Made by a program: the position numbers and the translations under genes. From NCBI GenBank assembly GCA_946480015.1, contig CAMLIL010000032.1, positions 1 to 55,321 on the forward strand: a stretch of DNA of 55,321 nt, written 5' to 3'. The notes under the pieces were generated by a model. The model worked only from the letters and a program-made list of their open reading frames with translations, did no database searches and was not told where the DNA came from. Of the stretch, positions 33,301 through 41,694 are shown one piece after another. The number at the start of each line of letters is the position of its first letter. Position 1 is the first letter of the stretch. The DNA is from an uncultured Oxalobacteraceae bacterium. Lineage in GTDB: Bacteria > Pseudomonadota > Gammaproteobacteria > Burkholderiales > Burkholderiaceae.

Positions 33301-33596
33301 TTGTCGAAGGAGAATTCCAGGAAGAAGTTGGCGTTGCCTTCATTGGCGTTGGAATTGAGCTGGGTGACGCCGGGAATGCTCTGGAAGGATTTCTCGATCC
33401 GGTTGATGATCTCCCGTTCCACCGTGTCCGGCGAGGCGCCCGGATAGGGAATGTTCACGATAATGAAGGGAATCTCGACATCGGGATTCTGATTGACGCG
33501 CAATTTTTTGAGCGCCAGCAGGCCCAGGCACATCATCGCCAGAATCAGGACGACGGTCGCGACGGGGCGCTTGATACTGAAATCGGACAGGAACAT
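30369..33596 (-). CDS. RND multidrug efflux permease (HAE1/AcrB-like)
   Basis: This 1075-residue inner-membrane proton/drug antiporter begins MFLSDFSIKRPVATVVLILA and has twelve helices with two large periplasmic loops. TM4 carries the essential Asp pair (LAIGVLIDDAIVVREN), and the later Lys region reads MLMGLVAKNAILLLDAARK. The DPNVEIPFI-type turn (NQNPDVEIPFIIVNIPYPGA) marks the HAE1 group that expels hydrophobic compounds rather than the metal (CusA) group. It starts 3 bp after the adaptor gene stop, so the two form a tight operon. No outer-membrane channel gene is adjacent, so it must borrow one. Confidence 0.94.
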   Translation of the reverse strand: MFLSDFSIKRPVATVVLILAMMCLGLLALKKLRVNQNPDVEIPFIIVNIPYPGASPDTVEREIINRIEKSFQSIPGVTQLNSNANEGNANFFLEFSFDKNLIEASDEVRNAIAAVRYKLPLEMREPILQRADPSNEPVMSLALSSTSQSHAEISRLAEDTLADRFRAIDGVSIVNVGGALRRELSVLLRAAKLREYNVSVGDVVNALRSQNTNAPVGKVRGNLDEQSIRLVGRIESPADFQQIVVKRRGEEVVRLNQVAEIQDGFADINSLSIRSGKPNVGISISRSKDASTVTVAKKVRETVKEIEKELPGGTKLEIVDDGGERSQNSLNNVIESLVFGAVLTIFVVYAFLNSWRSTMITALSLPTSVLAAFIAVWLCGFTLNFMTLLGLSLAIGVLIDDAIVVRENIVRHMQNGSDRRTAALEGTAEIGMAVASTTFSIMAVFIPVAFMAGISGEWFRPFALTVTCSVLVSLGISFTLDPMLSAYWGDPPDHHSAPKKGLSRVLQRFNDWFDHQADRYGRVIAWALHHRRWMALIAVASFVGALVLQSKFGGSDFLPKSDSGMLLITVRTPASSSVEYARLKMEKAAEIALSIKEVKETNSRIDASGGRIRVDIGKKNTRQRSAKEIAVELREKMAQLVGAEYVVLDDLNNGAQKPVQLEFTGPDSRKLMEIANAYMEKLRQVPGAVDVGLSEQDPKNELKIELNRGLANSMGISVNDAAQSLRVAFAGVEVGDWVDPTGESRDVAVRLHPEDRVSAENIERLPISVTGTNQMVPLDQIAAITMGKGPSGIQHKNGKRVISVSANAQGRSSGQVTQDAVALAKSFDYPPGYGLELGGASQDQQEVFSAMGIALVSGIGLMYLILVMQFGSFTAPLAVMISLPLSLIGVVIALILTGGTLNLMSFIGIIMLMGLVAKNAILLLDAARKKEEEGFGREDALMDAGRMRLRPILMTTFALIAGMFPVALGLGEGGEFYRPLAIAIIGGTITSTILTLLVVPTFYDSIEIARDRMVAKFQRRAQRFTAIPAFVMTFVEAILALAMVRFVFRSLKWIAQWAMNRGQAPLKPAAALDKH

Positions 33597-33599
33597 GGC

Positions 33600-34751
33600 T
33601 TATTTCCCCTGCACGGCCGAGGTCGCGGCACTGGCCACCTTGGCCGGCGCCATCTGCACTTTCTGGCCATCCTTCAAGGACGAATTCGGGCTGCGCAGGA
33701 TCAGGTCGCCCGCGGCCAGGCCGTTGCGCACTTCATACGCGCCGGTGCGGGCATCGCGCACGCCCACCACCAGATCGGCCTTGTTCAGGGCATTGCCCTT
33801 CACGCGCCAGGTGTAGGCCTTGTCGCCGGCCTTGACCAGCGCGCCTTCGGGCAGCATCAGCGCCGAGGTGCTTTCCGCCTCGATCCGCCCTTCCCCGTAC
33901 AGGCCGGACACGCGCGGCTGCGGCGAATTGGGCGCGAACGACACCAGCACTTCCACCTGGCGGGTCACTTCGTTGGCCGACGGATCGACGCGCTTGACCA
34001 CGCCGCGGAATTCCTGATTGGCATAGCCATTGATGCGGAAACTGACCGGCTGGCCCACTTTGACCGAGCTGATGCGGTCGGCCGACACCCGGCCTTCAAA
34101 GCGCATGCTGGCAGGATCTATAATTTTGAGCAATTCCTTGCCGATCGACGCGGTGTCGCCGGCCGAGACCTTGCGTTCGCTGACCACGCCGTCGAACGGC
34201 GCGCGCACCACGGTGCGGGCCAGCTGCTGGCGCGCCTGGGCCGCGCGGGTCTTGGCGGCGGCCAGATCGGAGGCGGCATTGTTGCGCCGCACTTCGGCGT
34301 CATCCATGGCCTGGACCGAGGTCATGCCCGAGGCGCGCAGGGTTTTCATGCGGGCCAGCTGGCGTTCCGACTGGTCCAGCGCCTGGCTGGAGGCGCGCGC
34401 GGCTTCCTCGGCCGAGGTCAGCTGGTCGCGGATAGCGGTTTCATCGAGCTTGACCAGCACGTCGCCGCGCTTGACGATATCGCCGTTTTCTTTCAAAACT
34501 TGCAACACCACCGCCGACACTTCGGCGCGCAGATCGGCCTTGCGTTCCGGCTGCACCGAACCGGTCACCACCGGGCCCGACGCCAGCGCATTGCTCTGCA
34601 CCGTGATCAAGTCTTCCGGCGCGATCAGCAGCTGGGCCGGCGCCGCCTTGCCATCGGCGCTGGCGCCGGCCTTGGCGGGGTCCTTGGCGTCCTTGCTGCA
34701 GGCGGCGAGGGCCGCCCCGATGGCCAGGACAAGAATGGTTTTGCGCAGCAT
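33600..34751 (-). CDS. RND efflux periplasmic adaptor (membrane fusion protein)
   Basis: This 383-residue lipid-anchored adaptor has a lipobox LAAC (Cys at residue 18) and the HlyD/AcrA order: lipoyl half-motif (VQVLKENGDIVKRGDVLVKLDE), alpha-hairpin (EAARASSQALDQSERQLARM), second lipoyl half (ARTVVRAPFDGVVSERKVSAGDTA), and beta-barrel (VGQPVSFRINGYANQEFRGVV). It docks the permease to an outer-membrane channel. The lipoyl-half cores alone are enough to identify it. A divergent regulator, common in such operons, is not present. Confidence 0.93.
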   Translation of the reverse strand: MLRKTILVLAIGAALAACSKDAKDPAKAGASADGKAAPAQLLIAPEDLITVQSNALASGPVVTGSVQPERKADLRAEVSAVVLQVLKENGDIVKRGDVLVKLDETAIRDQLTSAEEAARASSQALDQSERQLARMKTLRASGMTSVQAMDDAEVRRNNAASDLAAAKTRAAQARQQLARTVVRAPFDGVVSERKVSAGDTASIGKELLKIIDPASMRFEGRVSADRISSVKVGQPVSFRINGYANQEFRGVVKRVDPSANEVTRQVEVLVSFAPNSPQPRVSGLYGEGRIEAESTSALMLPEGALVKAGDKAYTWRVKGNALNKADLVVGVRDARTGAYEVRNGLAAGDLILRSPNSSLKDGQKVQMAPAKVASAATSAVQGK

Positions 34752-34945
34752 GGTTGAATCTCCGGAAAGGTCGAACGAGCAATATCTGAGAGGTGGGGTA
34801 AAACTACCAGCGCCAAAGTATCCGATAGCGCTACCCAGTCGTCAATTGCAAGTTTGTCAATCGGTCGATTTCGATGCCTGAACTGCGTTTTTTAAGGATT
34901 GAACTGCATTTTCAGCCCTTGCATGGTGTTGCTTTGGCGCTGCAT

Positions 34946-35368
34946 TTACAGCGCCGCGAACAGATGGAACAGCAGGAAACCGAGGCCGACCCCGGTGCCG
35001 ATTCCGCCCAGGATCTCGACCACCGTATGGCCCATGCGTTCGCGCAGCCAGGTGTGGTCCGGCGCCTTGCCCGCCATGCGGTTGATGGCCGCGGCATGGT
35101 GGCCGACGTGCTGGCGCAAGTGGTTGGCATCGATCATGACGATGAAGGCCAGGGTCACGGCCACGCCGAAGGCGCCGCTGTCCATGCCCTCGCGCAGGGC
35201 GATCAGGGTGGCCATGCTGGTCGTCACCGCGCTGTGATTGCTGGGAAAGCCGCCATTGCCCACCAGATCCCACGCCCAGCGCCGCGTGCGCGCGCTATTG
35301 ATCAGGAATTTGATGGGGCCGACCGCCGCCCAGGTGATGATCGGAGTGAGCAGGTAACTGATGTCCAT
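34946..35368 (-). CDS. Divergent PAP2 (DUF212) family membrane protein
   Basis: This 140-residue protein has four to five membrane helices and the conserved GGFPSNHSAVTTSMATLIAL motif near residues 43-62, with MIDANHLRQHVGHHAAAINR later. Divergent PAP2 proteins are thought to act on lipid phosphates at the membrane, but few are studied. I placed the start at the ATG at 35368; 10 extra residues from an upstream ATG are polar and lack homology. It lies 194 bp upstream of the efflux adaptor on the same strand and is divergent from the DUF475 gene. Confidence 0.85.
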   Translation of the reverse strand: MDISYLLTPIITWAAVGPIKFLINSARTRRWAWDLVGNGGFPSNHSAVTTSMATLIALREGMDSGAFGVAVTLAFIVMIDANHLRQHVGHHAAAINRMAGKAPDHTWLRERMGHTVVEILGGIGTGVGLGFLLFHLFAAL

Positions 35369-35493
35369 GGATGTCTCGTCAAGTGGATGCGAGCGCAATT
35401 ATCGCAGATGCCCCCTGCCCCCACCGCAGCGCCTGCCCCCAAGGCCGAGCGGTTACACTGTTGTCAATTCACGTAAACATGCAGGGAGTTGGA

Positions 35494-36534
35494 ATGAAGC
35501 ACTTCAGAATATCGATCCTGGTCACCATCGTCCTGCTGGGCGTGGCGGCCTGGTGGGGCCACAGCCGCGGCGGCATGTCCGGCCTGGTGTCGGCCCTGTG
35601 GATCTGCGCCGTGCTGGGAGTGCTGGAAGTGTCCTTATCGTTCGACAACGCCGTCGTCAACGCCGGCGTCTTGAAGGATTGGGACGCGTTCTGGCGTAAA
35701 CTGTTCCTGACGGTCGGAATTTTTGTGGCCGTATTCGGCATGCGCCTGGTCTTCCCGCTGGCCATTGTCGCCATCGCCACCGGGCTCGGCATGGGCGATG
35801 TCTGGACCATGGCCATCACCACCCCGGAAGAATATTCGCGCCATCTCATTTCCAGGCATGCCGAAGTGTCGGCCTTCGGCGGCGCTTTCCTGATGCTGGT
35901 CTTCCTCAACTTCCTGTTTGACGAGGAAAAGCAGCTTCACTGGCTCGGCTGGATCGAAGAAAAGCTTGGCAAATACGGCACCGAAGGGCTGGGCATTCTG
36001 CTCACCCTGCTGGCGGTGTTCGGCTGCATGGCCCTGGTACCGGCGGCGCACCAGCTCAGCGTGCTCATTTCCGGCGTGGTCGGCGTGGCCATTTACGTGG
36101 GAGTGGACTGGATCAGCAAGCTGCTTGAAGAGGAAGAAGCCGATCCCACCATCGGCAAGCTGGTCTCGCGCGGCAGTATCGGTGGCTTCATGTATCTGGA
36201 AGTGCTCGATGCGTCGTTCAGTTTCGATGGCGTGATCGGCGCGTTTGCCATCACCAACGACGTCGTCATCATCATGCTGGGGCTGGCCATCGGCGCCATG
36301 TTCGTGCGTTCCATGACGGTGTATCTGGTCGACCGCGGCACCTTGCAACAGTTTGTGTACCTGGAACACGGCGCGCACTACGCGATCGGCATCCTGGCGC
36401 TGATCATGTTCGTCAGCGTCAAGTACGAGATTGCCGAATGGGTGACGGGGCTGTCCGGCGTGGCTTTCATTGCCGTGTCGGTCTGGTCGTCGCTGCGGTA
36501 CAAGAAGACCCAGGGGGTGCTGGATGCGGCATGA
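35494..36534 (+). CDS. DUF475 membrane protein (TerC-superfamily)
   Basis: This 346-residue integral membrane protein has about nine helices. Two related halves each carry the family Asp motifs: LEVSLSFDNAVVNAGVL near residue 48 and YLEVLDASFSFDGVIGAFAI near residue 234, as in TerC-type proteins linked to metal ion (manganese) export or insertion into secreted enzymes. GGGAG lies 6 bp before the ATG. It is followed by a small hypothetical protein on the same strand after 61 bp. The exact substrate is not known. Confidence 0.88.
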   Translation: MKHFRISILVTIVLLGVAAWWGHSRGGMSGLVSALWICAVLGVLEVSLSFDNAVVNAGVLKDWDAFWRKLFLTVGIFVAVFGMRLVFPLAIVAIATGLGMGDVWTMAITTPEEYSRHLISRHAEVSAFGGAFLMLVFLNFLFDEEKQLHWLGWIEEKLGKYGTEGLGILLTLLAVFGCMALVPAAHQLSVLISGVVGVAIYVGVDWISKLLEEEEADPTIGKLVSRGSIGGFMYLEVLDASFSFDGVIGAFAITNDVVIIMLGLAIGAMFVRSMTVYLVDRGTLQQFVYLEHGAHYAIGILALIMFVSVKYEIAEWVTGLSGVAFIAVSVWSSLRYKKTQGVLDAA

Positions 36535-36595
36535 TGTTAGCAACATGGCCAATCGATGGCACAATACTGGCGTTTGAACCACTTACCGGATCGCC

Positions 36596-36958
36596 ATGAC
36601 CAAACGCCCGCTGCTGCTGCTATTGTCCGCCCTGACCGCGCTCGCCCTGCTGTTCGCCCTGTATGTATGGTTCACCCTGCACTGGTCCTACTCGGAGGGG
36701 GAACGCGCGGGCTACCTGCAGAAATTCTCGAAAAAGGGCTGGATCTGCAAGACCTGGGAGGGCGAAATCCTGCTGTCGAGCATGCCGGGAGCGATTCCCG
36801 AGCGTTTCGCGTTTTCAGTGCGCAGCGATGAGGTGGCCAGGCAGTTGGCGGCCGCGACCGGCAAACGCGTGCTGCTCAGCTATGAACAGCGCAAGGGTGT
36901 GCCGACCAGCTGCTTTGGCGAGACCGAGTATTTTGTCGAGCGGGTGGTAGTGCAGTAA
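36596..36958 (+). CDS. Conserved hypothetical membrane-anchored protein (120 aa)
   Basis: This protein has one N-terminal membrane helix or signal anchor (LLLLLSALTALALLFALYVW) followed by about 90 residues: HWSYSEGERAGYLQKFSKKG, WICKTWEGEILLSSM and YEQRKGVPTSCFGETEYFV. Two cysteines in the presumed periplasmic part may pair. Similar Burkholderiales proteins are sometimes labelled 6-phosphogluconate dehydrogenase, which this cannot be at this size. The function is unknown. It may share a transcript with the DUF475 gene upstream. Confidence 0.8.
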   Translation: MTKRPLLLLLSALTALALLFALYVWFTLHWSYSEGERAGYLQKFSKKGWICKTWEGEILLSSMPGAIPERFAFSVRSDEVARQLAAATGKRVLLSYEQRKGVPTSCFGETEYFVERVVVQ

Positions 36959-37092
36959 ATATCGCTTTTTACCAGCTCAGGTCGAGACACACATCGCGCC
37001 AGCGTGACTTGTCTTGCTCGACATGGCGCGGCGGCCGGCGATCATTCAACACCGGCGGTGCGTTCGCGCACCGCATCATCTGGAGAAGCAGG

Positions 37093-38199
37093 ATGAACCA
37101 CAGGACAGCGATGCTGGTGGCATCCGCGTGCATGGCGATGGCCGTCCATGCGCAGGCGGCCGGCGCGTTCCGGCCCGGCGCTATCTGGCCCGACGACAAG
37201 GGCGTGCATATCAACGCGCACGGCGGTGGCCTGCTCGAACACGGCGGCGTGTATTACTGGTTCGGCGAACACAAGGTCGGGGGCGAAGCCGGCAACCGCG
37301 CCCAGGTCGGCGTGCACGTGTACAGCTCGCGCAACCTGACCGACTGGCACGACGAGGGCATCGCACTGGCCGTCAACGACGACCCGGCCAGCGACATCGT
37401 CAGGGACGCGATCATCGAACGGCCGAAGGTGATTTTCAACAAAAAGACCGGGAAGTTCGTGATGTGGTTCCACCTCGAGCTGAAGGGCCACGGCTACAAG
37501 GCGGCGCGCGCCGGCGTGGCGGTGGCAGACAGGGTGACCGGTCCCTACCTCTACCAGGGGTCGTTTCGCCCGGACGCCGGCGCCTGGCCCGTCAACGTGG
37601 CGGCCGCCGACAAGGACCGGGGCACTTCGGTCCTCGCGCGCGACCACGCGGGCGGGCAGATGGCGCGCGACATGACGCTGTTCGTGGACGACGACGGCAC
37701 GGCCTACGATATTTTCGCGTCCGAGGAAAACCGCACGATGCACGTCTCACGCCTGAGTGAGGACTACCTGCGCACGACGGGCCGGTACGCGCGCATGACG
37801 GTGGGCGGCGACGACGAAGCGCCGGCCATCTTCAAGCACGGCGGCAAATACTACCTGGTGACCTCCGGCCTGACCGGTTGGGCGCCGAACGCCGCCAAGT
37901 CCTACATGGCATCGACTATCTTCGGGCCGTGGATTGCGCTCGGCAATCCCGTGCGCGGCACCCCGGAAGAGCAGAAGACCACGTTCGGCGGCCAGTCGAC
38001 GTACGCGCTGACGCTGCACCGCAACGGCTGCACGCGGCATATCCTGATGTTCGACATCTGGCGTCCGAAGGATGCGATCGACGGCCGCTACGCGTGGCTG
38101 CCGGTCGAGTGGGATGGGAACAAGCCGATCGTGCGCTGGCGCGACAGTTGGACCCTGCAGGATCTCGACAAGCTGCCGTGCGACGGGCCTGCCGGTTGA
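37093..38199 (+). CDS. Glycoside hydrolase family 43 protein (exo-galactanase-like)
   Basis: This 368-residue secreted five-bladed propeller hydrolase has a signal peptide ending near residue 24 (VHAQAAGA). The segment VHINAHGGGLLEHGGVYYWF with GEHK resembles the GH43 subgroup containing exo-beta-1,3-galactanases, in which the usual catalytic base Asp is absent; the later RDMTLFVDDDGTAYDIFAS segment and DDEAPAIFKHGGKYYLVTSG carry conserved acidic residues. Its natural target is probably a plant or algal galactan side chain, but this is inferred. GGAG lies about 7 bp before the ATG at 37093. No other polysaccharide-use genes are adjacent. Confidence 0.82.
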   Translation: MNHRTAMLVASACMAMAVHAQAAGAFRPGAIWPDDKGVHINAHGGGLLEHGGVYYWFGEHKVGGEAGNRAQVGVHVYSSRNLTDWHDEGIALAVNDDPASDIVRDAIIERPKVIFNKKTGKFVMWFHLELKGHGYKAARAGVAVADRVTGPYLYQGSFRPDAGAWPVNVAAADKDRGTSVLARDHAGGQMARDMTLFVDDDGTAYDIFASEENRTMHVSRLSEDYLRTTGRYARMTVGGDDEAPAIFKHGGKYYLVTSGLTGWAPNAAKSYMASTIFGPWIALGNPVRGTPEEQKTTFGGQSTYALTLHRNGCTRHILMFDIWRPKDAIDGRYAWLPVEWDGNKPIVRWRDSWTLQDLDKLPCDGPAG

Positions 38200-38206
38200 G
38201 CCTATC

Positions 38207-40462
38207 TCACGCCTTCACCGGCTGCGCCAGACGTCCCAGCACTTCATGCGTCATGGTGGCCGACGACGAGCGCTGTACGGCCCCCTCCTGCGCCTCGCGC
38301 TTTTCGTCCTCGATAGCCTTGCGCGTCGCCATCAGCGTGGCGGTATCAGCCTCCAGCCGGCGCGTTTCCAGTTCCAGCAGCTGACGCTTGGCCTCGGCCA
38401 TCTCGCGCGTCGTCTGCGCCACTTTGCGCTGCATGTCGGCATGCGCCTGCGCACTTTCCAGCAGCAACTGCTGCGCATGGCGCTTGTCGATGGCTGACTG
38501 GGCCGCCATTTCTTCCGCCAATTCCGCCTGACGCGCCAGGTCGGCCTGTTCCTGCTCCGCCTCGGCCCGCGCCAGCGCCGCCATGCAGGCGGCCTGCTCG
38601 GACGCCAGCCGCGAGGCGATGGCCTGATTGGCACGCAGGTCGGCGGCCGCCTTGTTGCGCTGCGCCTCCAGCTTTTGCTCGACCAGCGCCAGCGCCGCGC
38701 GCTCGGCCTCGGCGCAAGCCAGTTCGGCCACCGCCAATTCCCGCGCCAGCGCCAGCTTCTGCTGCCCGGCCTGCGCCTTGGCCGCCTGCGCGTCCGCCAG
38801 TTCGGTGGCGGCGCGCGCCTGCGCGGCAAGGCTATCGGCTGCGGCACTCTTCTCAGCGCATTCGCGGGCGGTTTGTTCGGCAATCACCCGTGTCGCTTCG
38901 ATTTCGGCCAGTTGCGCCTGTTCCAGACGGCGCTCGGCATCCGCCTTCTGGCGCAGCAGTTCGGCCTGCTCCAGTTCCGCATCGGCACGCGCCTTGGCGG
39001 CCTTGGCCAGTGCCTGCTCGGCTTCCAGCTTTTCCTGCAAACCGACCAGCGCGATTTCCTCGGCCAGCGCACGCTCGCGTTCGGCCCGGGCCAGGGCCTC
39101 GGCCTGGGCGGCTTTCTCGGCCGCCAGTTGCGCTGCCTGGCGCTGCAAGGCGACCTGTTCGGAGATCGCTTCGACAGCAGCCTGCTCGGCGGCGTTCTGT
39201 TCGGCGGCGGCGGCGGCGGCGGCTTGCGCCAGCGCCGCGCGTTCTTCGGCCAGCGCGCGGGCGCGCTGTTGTTCGTCCATGTGCAGCACGGCCGCGTTGG
39301 CGGCGGCCTGTTCGGCGGCGGCGCGCTCGCGCGCCTTGTCCGCGGCAGCCGCTTCAGCCTCGATCCTGGCCTGCTCCTGCGCGGCCGCTTCCTGTTCGGC
39401 CTGCGCACGCCCCAGCGCCACTTCGCGCAACTGGCGGTCGACCGCAATGCGCGATTCGGTGGCGGCGATGATGCGCGCCTCGGCGTCGCGCCGCGCTTCG
39501 GCGCTGACGGCAGCCATCTGCTCGACGCGCTCGCGGTGCAGCGCCGCTTCGCGCAGGGCTTTTTCCGATTGCAGGCGCAACGAGATCGACTTGGCCGCGA
39601 CCCGTTCGGATTCGGCATGCGCCAGGGCGATGGCTTCGCGTTCCTGTTCGATATGGGCCAGGGCGCGGGCTTCTTCCAGCGCGCGCGCTTCGGCCTGGGC
39701 GCGGGCGAAGGCCGATGCCAGCGCGACCTGGTCGGCTTTTTCGCGCTGCACCGTCAATTCCAGGGCTTCAGCCTCGGCTTCGGCCAGCAGTTCGGCGGTC
39801 TGGCGGGCGCCCTTGGCCTGGCGCTCGCGCTCGCGCGCCAGCACGGCCAGGCGCGCGTCGGCGCTGGCGATGTGCAGCACTTCTTCCTTGGCCGCGTGCA
39901 CGGCGGCCACCCGTTCGACCGCCTGCAGGCGCGCCTGCTCGGTCTGGACCAGCAATTCCTCAGCCGCCTTGGCGGCCTGGCGCGCCAGATCGGCTTCGGC
40001 CTCGGCCTGTTCGGCGGCGCGGCGGCGCGCTTCTTCCTCGACTTTGACGCGCGCTTCGGCGGCCAGCTTGATTTCGGTGTCGGCGGCCACGCGGGCGCGC
40101 AATTCGGCGGTTTCCTGACGCACCGCTTCGAGCTTGTCGACGCTGGCCTGGGCGGCGGCGCGCAGCGATTCGAGACGGTCGCGGTTGGCTTCGATGGCGT
40201 CTTCCGAGGCTTGGGCATTCTGCAGGGCGGCGGCGGCGGCGGCGGCATCCATGGCGGCGCGCTGCTCGGCCAGGGCGCGCGCGCGCGCTTCGGCGTGGGC
40301 GCGGCTTTCGGCGGCGCACGAGGCTTTCGCTTCAGCTTCCAGCCGGGCGATGGCTTCCTGGATGGCGCGCATCTCCGCCTGCGCACGGTCGGCCGGCGCC
40401 GGCTGGGCGGCCAGTTCGATGCTGACGTGGGCGTCGTCCTGCTGGGCTTGCTCGTGGTTCAT
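38207..40462 (-). CDS. Long Ala/Glu-rich coiled-coil protein of unknown function (751 aa)
   Basis: The entire 751 residues appear to be one coiled coil: alanine, glutamate, arginine, glutamine and leucine dominate, with heptad-like runs such as AEARVKVEEEARRRAAEQAE and AAKAAEELLVQTEQARLQ. There is no signal peptide, membrane helix or globular domain; only about 15 residues at each end (start MNHEQAQQDDAHVSIE, end THEVLGRLAQPVKA) look different. It is probably a cytoplasmic scaffold or filament, comparable in architecture, not in sequence, to crescentin-like or SMC-arm proteins. GGAG precedes the ATG. The long open frames on the opposite strand are a by-product of GC-rich Ala/Glu codons. Confidence 0.78.
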   Translation of the reverse strand: MNHEQAQQDDAHVSIELAAQPAPADRAQAEMRAIQEAIARLEAEAKASCAAESRAHAEARARALAEQRAAMDAAAAAAALQNAQASEDAIEANRDRLESLRAAAQASVDKLEAVRQETAELRARVAADTEIKLAAEARVKVEEEARRRAAEQAEAEADLARQAAKAAEELLVQTEQARLQAVERVAAVHAAKEEVLHIASADARLAVLARERERQAKGARQTAELLAEAEAEALELTVQREKADQVALASAFARAQAEARALEEARALAHIEQEREAIALAHAESERVAAKSISLRLQSEKALREAALHRERVEQMAAVSAEARRDAEARIIAATESRIAVDRQLREVALGRAQAEQEAAAQEQARIEAEAAAADKARERAAAEQAAANAAVLHMDEQQRARALAEERAALAQAAAAAAAEQNAAEQAAVEAISEQVALQRQAAQLAAEKAAQAEALARAERERALAEEIALVGLQEKLEAEQALAKAAKARADAELEQAELLRQKADAERRLEQAQLAEIEATRVIAEQTARECAEKSAAADSLAAQARAATELADAQAAKAQAGQQKLALARELAVAELACAEAERAALALVEQKLEAQRNKAAADLRANQAIASRLASEQAACMAALARAEAEQEQADLARQAELAEEMAAQSAIDKRHAQQLLLESAQAHADMQRKVAQTTREMAEAKRQLLELETRRLEADTATLMATRKAIEDEKREAQEGAVQRSSSATMTHEVLGRLAQPVKA

Positions 40463-40576
40463 GTGTTCTCGCTCCGTTTGCCTTCCCCCGAACGGGATAG
40501 CTCAGGAGCAATTATCCGGCAGCAACACTTTAGCCATGAGGCCAAGCAGACCCGCAAAAGTGCTGCTATTCGCGGT

Positions 40577-40612
40577 TTAGGCCGGCCAGCGCGGCGGCTC
40601 GTCCATCAGGCG
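40577..40612 (-). repeat. Vestige of the srkA 3' end
   Basis: Twelve minus-strand codons read RLMDEPPRWPA-stop, nearly the last codons of srkA ([15 protein letters not shown], ending at 40649), 72 bp further along. It is a diverged partial copy, not part of any gene here. Confidence 0.65.
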
Positions 40613-40648
40613 AACCGGTGATTGCGTTGGTGGCCTGGAGGCAGCCTC

Positions 40649-41635
40649 TTACACCGGCCACAGTGGCGGCTCGTCCATCAGCGCGATCTGTTCGCGCAGT
40701 TCGAGGATGCGGTCTTGCCAGTAACGTTGCGTGTTAAACCATGGGAAAGCGGCGGGAAAGGCCGGGTCGTCCCAGCGCCGCGCCAGCCAGGCCGAGTAAT
40801 GGATCAGGCGCAGGGTGCGCAGGGCTTCGACCAGGTAGAGCTGGCGCTGGTCGAAATCGCAAAAGTCTTCGTAGCCGGCCAGCACGTCGCCCATCTGCCG
40901 CACCATCTCCTGGCGCTCGCCCGACAGCAGCATCCACAAGTCCTGGATGGCCGGGCCGCTGCGGCTGTCGTCGAAGTCGACGAAATGGGGGCCGTCATCG
41001 GTCCACAGCACATTGCCGGCATGGCAATCGCCGTGCAGGCGCAAGGTGGCCAGCTCGCCGGCCCGCTCGTAGCAGCGCCGCACGCCGTCGAGCGCCTGCG
41101 CCACCACGCTGGTGTAGGCGGCGTTCAGCTCGGGCGGGATGAAATCATGGGCCTGCAGATAATCGCGCGGTTCCAGGCCGAAGCTGGCGATGTCGAGCGC
41201 GGGCCGTTCAGTGAACCGCTTCAGGCCGCCCACCGCGTGAATCCGGCCGATGAAGCGGCCGATCCACTCCAGCGTGGCCGGGTCCCCAAGTTCGGGTGCG
41301 CGCCCGCCGCGGCGCGCAAACACCGCGAAACGGAAATCCTGGAAACTGTGCAAGGTCGCCCCGCCGATGGTCAGCGCCGGCACCACGGGAATTTCCCGTT
41401 CGGCCAGTTCGGCCACGAATCCGTGTTCTTCGACAATGGCCGCATCGCTCCAGCGTTGCGGGCGATAGAACTTGACCACCAGCGGCGGCCCCTCTTCCAT
41501 GCCGACCTGGTAGACCCGGTTTTCGTAGCTGTTGAGTGCCAGCAGACGGCCGTCGCCGCGCAGGCCGACGCTGTCGAGCGCGTCGAGCACGCAGCCGGGG
41601 CCGAGGGCGGCAAAAGGGTGTATCGGATTTTCCAT
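40649..41635 (-). CDS. srkA: Stress response kinase A (SrkA / YihE)
   Basis: This 328-residue aminoglycoside-phosphotransferase-like Ser/Thr kinase protects stressed cells from death in E. coli. It has the nucleotide-binding N-lobe ([22 protein letters not shown], with the conserved Lys), the catalytic loop [14 protein letters not shown] (Asp near residue 203) and the metal-binding [10 protein letters not shown]. The length is normal. It is divergent from the SEC-C gene after 59 bp. No dsbA, its E. coli neighbour, is present. Confidence 0.92.
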   Translation of the reverse strand: MENPIHPFAALGPGCVLDALDSVGLRGDGRLLALNSYENRVYQVGMEEGPPLVVKFYRPQRWSDAAIVEEHGFVAELAEREIPVVPALTIGGATLHSFQDFRFAVFARRGGRAPELGDPATLEWIGRFIGRIHAVGGLKRFTERPALDIASFGLEPRDYLQAHDFIPPELNAAYTSVVAQALDGVRRCYERAGELATLRLHGDCHAGNVLWTDDGPHFVDFDDSRSGPAIQDLWMLLSGERQEMVRQMGDVLAGYEDFCDFDQRQLYLVEALRTLRLIHYSAWLARRWDDPAFPAAFPWFNTQRYWQDRILELREQIALMDEPPLWPV

Positions 41636-41694
41636 CGCGGTATTGTAAGCGCAAGCGTTACACTATCGCCTTTACCGACGAAACAGAGCACCCC

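Noticed and set aside
34936..34955. Hairpin GGCGCTG-cattta-CAGCGCC at the 3' end of the PAP2-like gene as a terminator
   Set aside because: The following bases on the minus strand are A-rich rather than T-rich, and the stem is only 7 bp, so evidence for termination is weak.
38628..40621. Long open frames (496 and 648 codons) on the + strand opposite the coiled-coil gene
   Set aside because: Their Ser/Ala- and Gly/Phe-rich compositions are what antisense reading of Ala/Glu/Gln codons produces; no domain, and the minus-strand frame has a ribosome-binding site and full heptad pattern.
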